A stretch of 64,000 nt of DNA from Cepaea nemoralis (Eukaryota; Mollusca; Gastropoda; Stylommatophora; Helicidae): positions 62,001-126,000 of the forward strand of contig JACEFZ010017434.1 of assembly GCA_014155875.1 (NCBI GenBank), given 5' to 3'. The position numbers and the translations under genes are program-made. The notes beneath the pieces are model-generated. The model ran no database searches and had not been told where the DNA came from. It worked only from the letters and a program-made list of their open reading frames with translations. Of the stretch, positions 55,260-64,000 are shown piece by piece. Position 1 is the stretch's first letter, and every line of letters begins with the position of its first letter.

Positions 55260-56229
55260 TTCCATATTGACGTGGATAGGCCTTAGGGTCATACCAGAAT
55301 ACGATCAGCGTTGCCAGTAGTGGGTTGTGCTCAATATTTAAAATATTTTTCCAACAATACACAGAAGTGAGATACCCCTATAGTTGTTGCAGTCGCTCCG
55401 ATCGCCCTTGTTCTTGTATAGTGTTATGATGCTTGAATCTTTGAAATCCTGTGGTACTTGTCCTTCTCGCCAGCATAGCTCTATTAGCTGGTGGATCTGT
55501 AGAGTGAGAGTGTCTTGCCCACTCCAGATAACCTCTATTGGAATCCCATCCTTACCTGGAGCTTTGCCAGATGCAAGATCATTTATAGCAGACTTAACTT
55601 CTGTTATGGTGGGAAGTGTGTCCAGGTGGTTAAGAGTTGGTAGATCCTCTATGGCGTTGAGGGCATTATCCGCTAATTTTGTTTCACTTGAGTAAAGCTC
55701 CAAATAGTGCTCTACCCATCTGTCCATCTGCTGCTTCTTATCAGTGATGATTTCTTCAGTTAAGGTTTTCAATGGTGCACTTCTTTTGATCACTGGACCA
55801 CAGGCTTTCTTTATTCCTTCATACATGCTTCTGATGTTTCCCTTATCACTTGCGATTTGAATGGACTCACATAACTTGATCCAATAATCATTTGCACACT
55901 GCCTGGCATATCCAAGCACATCCTTCCTCGCTTGCCTTAACTCATTCAGAGTGTTACGCGTTGGTCTTTCCTTGTTTCTTTAGAGAGCTTTCTTCTTCTT
56001 ATCAATCAAGGGCTGCAGAGTCTCGCTATTTGCCGCAAACCAGTCCTGATATGATCCACAGTGCCGTAAACCCCTACGGCAGTTTTATAAAGAGTTTCCT
56101 TAATTTGACCTCTCTTTTCATTTACTGTACAATTTTCTGGTGTATCTGTGAAAGCGTCTTCAAGTTGCTGTTGAAACTGAAAGCACTTTTCAGGATTGTG
56201 AGTGTTAATAATATTAATCCTGGGGCTAG

Positions 56230-56631
56230 ACAGATAAGAGGGAAATCATGGATGGCTCAGTCGGAGGATACGATCAGACAGGTTTGCATCTTGGAGAACA
56301 TAAGCCGAGGAGAGGAGTGGGTCAGAGTGCCAGCGGAGCAGTCAGACTTGTGCAAAGTTATAATCACATTGAGCCGGGGTGCACGGATAGGCCAGCAGGG
56401 GCCACGGAAGTGGAAATCCAGCATCTAATTCAGGACAATGCTCACTCGGGTGATATGATTATCTACACAGATGGTTCGGTGTCAAGAAGTGAGAGAAGTG
56501 GCTGGGGGGTTCATAGCCAAAGCTAATGGTCGACGTTTGGTGTCGGAGAGCCTGGCATATGATACCACAACATCCAACTTAAGAATGGAGGTGGAGGCAG
56601 TCACTGCGGCTCTCCGCTGGATGGAGAACAC

Positions 56632-56682
<51 letters not shown>

Positions 56683-57144
56683 CGTGATTGTTACTGACTC
56701 AGAAAGCATGCTGACGAGGGTGGGGACGGACAGGCTTCGTGCGGACTGGCTTGTTTCGCTTCGGAGGTCACGGGTGACAAGCATCACCTGGATCTTTTCT
56801 CCGGGGCATGCCGGTGTGATGGAAAATGAACAGGCGGACAGATTGGCTGGCTCTGCAAGTGGAGTATTGATACATGACAAGGCAACCATGTAGGAGCAAG
56901 TGTGCACCTAGGAGGAGCAAATGGATTACCATGGTCTGGCAAGAATGAGACAGCGAGGAGTGACGAGGGGATCTGGCCGACGCTCAACGCTCAGAGGAAA
57001 GGCGAGACGGACATATAATCAGATTGCTAGTGGTACTTTTGGTATTGAATCTCTTCACTGGCTGCTGAGGATGGGGACGGAGCGCTTATGGGAATGCCCC
57101 GAATGCTGTGATGTTGATTCCTAAATCAATCAATCAATCAATCA
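56230..57144 (+). mobile_element. I-B copy c (RNase H part)
   Basis: 5'-truncated I-B starting at RGKSWMAQ, with RNase H pieces 56471-56893 (SNLRMEVEAV, VTDSESML, NEQADRLAG) and the C-terminal RRTYNQIASG to an (AATC)n tail. A frameshift near 56505 splits the YTDGSV segment from the rest. A stop at 56891 and a short deletion follow RNase H. The His-Thr (AC)n run is in frame. Confidence 0.85.
56633..56680 (+). repeat. (AC)n inside RNase H, copy c
   Basis: 48-bp dinucleotide run, in frame, at the same domain position as in copies a and b. Confidence 0.95.
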
Positions 57145-58653
57145 TATATCGTGTGTCAGCATTAACACTGACAAGTGCAGCACCACCCTATTTACCCTTT
57201 CTCCAGAACAAAAGGCAAGGATCATCCAGATAAATGGAACACTCCTAAGAGAAGATAAAGAACCAACATACCCTGGGGTAACATTTGATGGCAGGCTGAC
57301 ATGGAGAAAGCACATGAACAAATCAGTAGCAAAAGCCAGAAGGAAAATAGCCATCCTGAGAAAGCTATGTGGAACCACATGGGGAGCCAGTGGGAAGATA
57401 CTTAGCACACTTTATCAACAGAGCATACGACAACACCTGGAATACGGGTCAACTGCGTGGTGTTCGGCATCAAAAACCACACTACAAGAGCTGTACAAGG
57501 TGCAAAATCAAGCACTTACAGTCACCACAGGAGGAGTGAGATAAACCCCTATAGTGGAAATGGAGAAGATGGGGAAGACACAAGCACTGAGAGAGCGCAG
57601 GGATACGAAAATGCTTATACAAGCAGAAAAGCCACCCTATGAAGAACATATTTGAAAACTTAGCTATGAGGCGGTTGAAAAGAAGTAGTTTTATCCACCA
57701 GGTCAAACGACTCTGCAGAGTAACCACCGATCTGCTCACAGTTGGTATCCCCCTAACAACTATTCCAGAGCGAACTCCGTGCAAAGATGAACATAGACTA
57801 TTATAACAAATCCAGACAAAAGTGAGAGGAACATTTGACAATGAAGAACAGAAAAGTGTGCAGCGCAGAACAGCCACTCTCAGCTTCCACTGTGTCCACA
57901 GGACCTTTGGATCCGAGTCTACACAGACGAGTCAGCACAAAATACTGTTCGATATGGAGGAGCGGGAGTGTACATAGAATACCCAAATAATACTAGGGAC
58001 ACAGCCAGAGTACCTACAGGAAAGTACTGATGATGCTGAAATTGAGGCAATCAAGATAGCAAAAGAGAAATTACTAAATACCAGCAATGGTACAAAACCT
58101 GATGCAAAATCAGTACTCGAGCCGTTATTTTCTGGGACATTGCCAGTACTAAGGACACTACTTTCTATACTTAGCAGTCAGCATAAGGTCACCATACAGT
58201 GGATTCCATCCCACTGTGGAGTACCCGGAAACGACAGAGCTGATCAATTGGCTAAGGAAGAAGCCAAAGAAGAACAGCCTGATGTGCACGTCACATACCA
58301 CCCAAAAAAAAAAGAATGATCAAATCAGTCAGAAAGCCACCTAACCTGCTCAAGATGACTATCAAGTTATAGACAGACCAGAACAAGTCATTATTCTGCG
58401 CCTCAGAACAGGACACAATAGATTACGCAACCACATGTATACAAAATTCAAGATTGGTGAAACCAATCAATCATGTGCACATGTGGATTGGCATCACAGA
58501 CAGCAGAGCACATACTACAAGACTGCCCAAAATATAACATATCTAGGCAATCCTTCTGGCCTAGAAAGACGACAGTGGAATATAAACTCTATGGACGGCT
58601 GTGTGAACTAAAGAAGACAACATTGCAGTTATAGACATATTTCAAGCGAACGA

Positions 58654-58684
<31 letters not shown>
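57145..58684 (+). pseudogene. Jockey/I-group LINE with RNase H, 5'-truncated
   Basis: Begins in the RT thumb (SINTDKCSTTLFTLSPEQK, YPGVTFDGRLTWRKHM, LEYGSTAWCSASKTT; open 57314-57544). It then has a decayed connection, an RNase H relic (VYTDESAQ, with Gly to Glu after the Asp; QWIPSHCGVPGNDRADQLA) and a C-terminal zinc-knuckle-like region (LRTGHNRL, CACGLASQTAEHILQDCP). It ends in (GAA)n at 58657-58684. Many stops. The end-region motifs are common in mollusc and other marine invertebrate LINEs. Confidence 0.8.
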
Positions 58685-59460
58685 CTAACACGTTCCGTTA
58701 CGCAAAGGGATTAGGCAGAATCGACTCTGGAAGAAGCAGTTGAGGCATAAAACTAATGATCACGGTCTCAGCACGAGCTCATACTCAAACAGATATAGCA
58801 TAAACAAGTCACTGTCAGTTACGCAAATGGATAGGCAGACTCGGTGCATTTGAGGCACAAACATAAGATTCTTCCACAAAATCAGGATGAGCTCAAAATC
58901 CAACAGAACTAGCAGAAACAAGTCTAACCTGCTTATGGATCGGGTAGAATTAGCTCTGGAAGAAGCAGTTGAGGCATCAACAGACTAGTTAGAACCAGCA
59001 GAAGAATTCCAACACGATTAGTTACGCGAATGGATCAGCTCAAATCGGCATTTGAGGCACAAACATGATTCTTCTACATGATCTGCACGAGCTGATATTC
59101 CAACGGAACGAGCAGAAACAAGTCTAACACGTTCCGTTACGCAAATGGATCAGGCAGAATTGACTCTGGAAGAAGCAGTTGAGGCACAAACAGAAGATGC
59201 TTCTACAGATTCAGCACTCTAACAGAACCAGCAAATACAATTCCAACACGATCAGTTACGCAAATCAATTTGGCATGTGAGGCACAATCAAGATCTACAT
59301 GAGCTGATATTCCAGAACGAGCAGACACAATTCCAACACGATCAGTTACGCAAATGGATGGGGTAGAACAGACATACCAAAAAAATGATGCTTCCAGATA
59401 ATCAGCACGAACTCAAACTCTAACAGAAACAGATCTTACACGAGCGTTTAGACAACTGGA
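58685..59460 (+). repeat. Decayed ~110-120-bp tandem repeat
   Basis: Words AACAAGTCTAACACG, GTTACGCAAATGGAT and CTCTGGAAGAAGCAGTTGAGGC return seven or so times. In scattered frames the units read FQHDQLRKWMG and LEEAVEAQTEDAS, so this may be a decayed coding repeat rich in Gln and Glu. No intact frame remains. Confidence 0.6.
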
Positions 59461-62400
59461 TGAAGGTGAACTGGCTCTGTAAAATTCATTGATGCTGAGA
59501 CATAATCACCAACCATCATTTTGCAGTGCGTCAACATTTTCACACCAACTACAGAGAACAACATACAGTTGACCACCCATTGAGAATCGAACACAACTTG
59601 ACACTTGAGATAGACAGATGTCAGGCTATTTTTGGAAATTACCGCGTCGACAACTAAGCATATTAGTGGAGGGAACACGTCACGTGATACACCCTTGACC
59701 TACGACAGCGTACATTTCTAGAAACCCGCTCATTCCTCAATCTACAGCCCTGACGAACAGTCAGAGAGTGAAAGTGACCAGTGTTTTACATTAAAGAACG
59801 GCAGTTTGATCGTCTACTCGAGGTAACCTTGTGAATCCGCAGATCAATGTATTACCCAGATGTATGCAGCTGAGGTATACCGTGTTTGTGTGTCAAAATA
59901 AAATGTATTACTTATAAAATAAATCTCTGAAGTGTGAAATGGTCGATGCAGCCTTCAAGTTACACCGAGCCTTCCCGGGCAAAACTAACAATCTCATAAT
60001 GTCTCAAAACTGCAAACTCTGAAGTTCTTCACTACATCTGTTAGCTTTACTATGTGCATACTACATCAATCTATCACAGAAAAATGTATGAGGTGAGAAT
60101 TCAAACGCACTTTGATGCTTTTCATCAAAACTGTTGTAAAAATGCTTTCTGCAAACACAAGCCAGTTGTGCACAAGAACCACTGCCTCACTTAAAATCGT
60201 ATTTATTTCTGCCTATTTGAAATCTAAGGAGCTGAGAGAAGGATTATATCTTTCCTTTCCTCTTTATGAATTGAAATAATAGGGTTTGATAGAAAAATAA
60301 ATGTATTCATGTGTCAGATTTAACTCAGACAAAGCACTTATTAAATGCATTGCTTCAAAAAGGTTACGCTTCACAGACGCCATTTGTGATAGACAGCCTA
60401 GTTGATCTGTCCAGACCGGAACATAAACAAAACTTCGGTCTATTGCCAATTGTTGATCGCCAACAGAATGGACATGATGTGCACTGCTAGCAAGACGAAG
60501 AAGAAGAATGATTAGATTGATATGAAGAAGAAGAAGAGAGGTGGATTAGGAGAGGTACTTTATGTAACAACCTCTTACTAATGTATTGTTGTCATGATTT
60601 GTATGGATTACATTATGTAACAAATACACATCAGAAATTCTGTATGTTGAACATGACTAACAATAAAACACATGATGAGTTAAACTCATATTAGCTACTG
60701 GAGATAGGGACAGATAGTACAAGCTATAAGAACCCAATCAACAGAAGTTAACTCTACACACTACACAACACAACACAGCACTCCACACCACAACAGCAGG
60801 CAAAAGGAAATGATTATAGGAAGAAGAAGACAAGTAGTTAATTTGGAAGGTACTGAGAAACATTTATATACACAAATGCATAACACTAATGAGTTGATGA
60901 AGATGTTATAACTGTATGTCATTTATAAAAATGCATCTTGTCCTTGTCTTGGTCTTGTCTTATCAGCCTGACATGAATGATCCAAGGAACAACACATCAT
61001 CACTCCTATCCATGTCTGACTGTACACTTCTCAATGAACCACAGGTACACTGAGAAAAATACATACAGCAGGTACCCAAGAGATAGCAGGTGCATCCAGT
61101 GTAATAATAATCTCTGACCCCACACAAATTAACACAACACCACTTCTTCTGATCTTGTCCTTCCTGTTATGTTGTGTTTACACTTAATAACATGCTGGAA
61201 AAGATTGCATTGGTAGGATTATATATGCCTCTGTACATTATACACAGTGATGTTCTTGGTGGCAACCTAACCAGAAGAGGGAGGCAGGGAGAAAAGATGA
61301 CCCACACACATGAGATGGAAGATAAACTAAGGCCTTGAGCAGAGCAAGGGCAGCCTTCAGAGTAGCTTCACTGGCAAGAACTGAAGTGGATCCATCAGCC
61401 CATGGACCCAGGCTTAACCCATATCGACCACTCTGAGGTGACATTTTTCTGGCCAACACACACTCCCACCCAAAACCATAATTCATACCATAATTGAATT
61501 AACTCATGCCACACTACAATGTAAAACATTTTATTTATAAGAAAATTTACAACTTGTAGGATCATCATATTGATTGTTTATTGATTGATGAACTGTAAAT
61601 GGAACTGATGTGCATTTTTCCATTTTAACATATGTTATGTAAAACAGATGAGAAAAAAATGAGAAATGTATACCCAAGTCAAAAGATACAGGCTCAGTCA
61701 ATAAATGACATCAACAGTAACTGATTTCATATTTAATGTGTCAGTTCAACTTGTCTGTTAACTACCTGTTTATTTGTGTAAACAAGATGTCAATGTCTGT
61801 AATATTTGTTAAATAATTTATTTGACAAAGCAAACATAACTCAAAAAGAATTAAAATAAAAGGGAACAGAGGAGACTCTACATCTCTTGTCTGTTCCAGA
61901 CCCATGCTACATTTCACCTAATTAATACTGAGGAAGTCTTTCAGACATTTCACAGAATATCATGGGGGTTCGAGAGCTACTAGAATCCAGGTGAAGGGAC
62001 AGAGTCAAATCTTGTGTTCACTGTTCTTCTAAAGAGGACCAATAACTCCTAGACAAATAATGCAACAGAGCCTGTAATACTTCAAGGGTCGTATTCTTGA
62101 TTCATTTACATATTGAAAGAGGATGGGGCCCAGCTTCTTAAACCAGAATATGGGTAATGCACAACAGTGATCCCCAGTCCCTTCAGAATATACGACATTG
62201 TGGTTTGCTCGTCCCGGACTGAATCCTAACAGACATATTGAATAGCTATTATCCTAGATGATAAACCCTGGGAATAGATTGTCTGTCGAGGGATTATAAA
62301 CCATAGAGGATTAGTGACACTTAATAAGAACAGTATTCAATTGAGTTATACAACATACATTGTGCTTGTTAAACAATTATAAAAATTGCATACACAAATT

Positions 62401-63013
62401 TCAGATTTTAAACATTGCCATGTTATGATTGATGATAAACAGACATCATATGGGGTATTGATTGACAGTCACATGACAAGGATGACATTTATATATACAT
62501 GAGTGCCAAGTGACTGTTCATTTCTCCTGAATAAGGGGGCCTCTTTCAAATAGGTCTATATTTCATAGAAGGTGCTCCGGGAGGAAATAGAGTGTGAATC
62601 TACTATCCAAACATTATTCTCTTTAGAGAAGGTGTCTTTCTTCAGAAGAATTTGGACTTAGAATATTTCATCACCGAACGGAAAAATCTTCTCCGAAGGG
62701 AAATCTCTGTCAAAATTTCGAATTCTTTTAGAAGGAGTAGAACCATTCTGGTTAATTCTATGCTTTCTGTCCTTAGCTTGTGCAGCATTGACAGATAGGC
62801 AAGAAATCAAGTTGTATTAATTCTAGGTCAGATCTCAATGGTGTTACAAAAACTGTTACCTGGGGTCAACCGAATTTAGTTAGTGATTGCTTGTTTAATA
62901 TTGTGCATGCTTTGCTGTATATTTGCAGATCCAAGGAGTGACAAGCTTATCTGGATCAGATCAAACTGTACTCTATTTTTTTAGCTAGGCAAATAAAACT
63001 TTAAAAAATTAGC
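59461..63013. other. No recognised gene
   Basis: AT-rich DNA. Contains AATAAA signals at about 59899 and 59915, short (GAA)n runs near 60497 and 60525, and a CA/AC-rich stretch near 60760. If an LTR precedes the gag relic at 63014 it should lie in the last 1 kb here, but I could not define its ends or a primer-binding site. Confidence 0.5.
61238..61486 (-). other. Possible coding segment, unrecognised
   Basis: Open minus frame of 82 residues (YGFGWECVLARKMSPQSGRYGLSLGPW and on) with balanced amino-acid use, unlike most frames nearby. No known domain and no decisive splice sites. It could be a host exon or chance. Confidence 0.2.
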
Positions 63014-64000
63014 ATGGCCGAAGCTGCTAAATTCCGGGCCCAGATAATGGACATAGGCAAACAATGCGGTTTAGACGGCCCTGAGCTGGCTAAATATATC
63101 TCGACAGGAAAGAACGACTTCAAACCGATCTAGCCCTCAAAGAGAAACAAACTCAGGCTGAATTAGCTGAGAAGGAAAGGAAACTTCAAGCTGAAATAGC
63201 TGAAAAGGAGAAGGAACGCCTACAGGCATACGAGTTGGAACAAAGGAAACTTTCAGTCAGAATTAAATGAGAAAGAGAAACGACTTCAGGCTGAAATAGC
63301 CTTGAGAGAAGATGAAATCAGGGATAAGGAAAGAGAACGTCAACACCAGCTGGAGTTGAAAAGAATGGAGAATGACTTGGAGATCCGAAGACTAGAGGGA
63401 GGGATTGCCCTCACCCCCTCAAACTAAGTAGGTTTTCCAGTGGCAGAACAACATTCTAATGTCTCCCACCATAATTCCGGAGCGATGTCATTTCCTCTAG
63501 AACCATTCAACGAACAGACGGACAGCATCGAATCACTTTTGTCTCGCTACGAATTGATGTGTGTCAGCTGTGGTCTTGACGAGGAACGTTGGGCAACAAA
63601 ATTATCGCAAGCTTTAAGATCTACCGCGTTCGACGTGTTCTCTAGACTCACTCGTGAGGAACAGCAGGACTACGCGACACTCAAAAAGGCACCCTTGAGC
63701 AGATTTGAAGTGGACGGTGATTCTTACAAAGCTCGATTCAAAGTCGCAAGGAAAGAACCGGGCGAAAGCTTTGCTCAACTGGTTGAAAGACTGAAATCTT
63801 ATATCCAACGATGGGCAAGCCTAGGAAGGTTTGATGAAATTTTCGAGGTACTACGTGAGATGATCATCATAGATCAGCTAAAAGGCAAGATGTCGAATGA
63901 GATGAAAGCATTTTTAACACAAAACGGGGCTGGCCGACTAGAAAAGATCATCATCCTGGCAGAGAGATTTGAAAAATCTCAGAAGGAAATCGGAGGCAAG
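63014..64000 (+). pseudogene. Ty3/gypsy-like Gag, 5' part, decayed, runs off the window
   Basis: Starts MAEAAKFRAQIMD, then a Lys/Glu-rich coiled coil (EKERKLQAEIAEKEKERLQ) that needs two frame changes (about 63105 and 63250). A stop at 63425 follows, then an open Gag core to the window end: FPLEPFNEQTDSIESLLSRY, CGLDEERWATKLSQAL, ESFAQLVERLKSYIQRW, DQLKGKMSNEMK. The core matches the SCAN-like capsid helix pattern of Metaviridae-type retrotransposons. Protease, RT and integrase would lie beyond 64000. With two frameshifts and a stop it is not expected to work. Confidence 0.75.

Larger units (their letters stand above)
54798..55340 (+). mobile_element. Retrozyme-like element with two hammerhead ribozymes
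   Basis: 543-bp insertion in LINE C6, flanked by a 9-bp duplication AAATATTTT (54789-54797 and 55341-55349); LINE C3 near 29907 has the empty site. Two 127-bp direct repeats (54800-54926 and 55212-55338) lie exactly 412 bp apart, each starting with a hammerhead motif. Self-cleavage at both would release a 412-nt RNA. Small non-coding elements with tandem hammerhead units are known from animals as retrozymes, and similar motifs occur in Penelope-like elements. No ORF is present. Plus strand is the ribozyme sense. Confidence 0.8.
54721..56229 (-). pseudogene. LINE C, copy C6, split by retrozyme-like insertion
   Basis: Minus-strand LINE C in two parts, 54721-54797 and 55341-56229. It covers the linker (FQFQQQLEDAFTDTPENC), an open piece of 193 residues (55338-55919: SMYEGIKKACGP, SGKAPGKDGIP, LYKNKGDRSDCNNYRGISLL) and the start of the RT fingers. 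The copy is interrupted in the RT by 54798-55340 and ends at 56229 where I-B copy c begins. Confidence 0.85.

Overview
The window looks like part of an invertebrate animal genome, most likely a mollusc or another lophotrochozoan. This is inferred from AT-rich intergenic DNA, many families of APE-type non-LTR retrotransposons (LINEs), Penelope-like relics, a hAT transposon, tRNA-like SINE motifs and one split SRCR exon. Almost everything recognisable is mobile DNA. The only convincing host-gene piece is one SRCR-domain exon at 42.6-42.9 kb (minus strand). LINE family names used here (C, D, E, I-A, I-B) are working labels for this window only.

Layout. 1.3-9.2 kb: a composite block (LINE D tail, Penelope-like fragment, LINE C tail) occurs twice in tandem. 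The second copy was split by an RTE-type element (4519-7782) that still has one uninterrupted 960-residue ORF, a 9-bp target duplication and a paralogous empty site in the first copy. 9.2-28.2 kb: two copies of an I-type LINE with RNase H (I-B). The second is split by a 12.8-kb insertion (13203-25999) with a 6-bp target duplication (GCTACA) and inverted termini starting AGTAGT. It holds a palindrome with arms of about 5.9 kb around a 2.5-kb spacer, and the left arm also contains an inverted copy of the right flanking LINE. 28.4-37.7 kb: LINE C copies and a near-complete I-type LINE (I-A) broken by one base. 38.5-42.6 kb: LINE E split by a hAT element. 42.6-42.9 kb: SRCR exon. 44.0-48.2 kb: a 4.2-kb nearly perfect ATGT array. 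48.2-58.7 kb: more LINEs, including LINE C split by a 543-bp retrozyme-like insertion with two hammerhead ribozymes. 58.7-59.5 kb: a decayed tandem repeat. 59.5-63.0 kb: no gene recognised. 63.0-64.0 kb: start of a Ty3/gypsy-like gag, decayed.

The elements do not form a pathway, but their nesting gives a relative history: I-B insertion, then a 342-bp SINE-like insertion into I-B and the AGTAGT element insertion, then an inverted duplication copying both. The strongest candidates for something undescribed are the large AGTAGT palindromic element and the hammerhead retrozyme.
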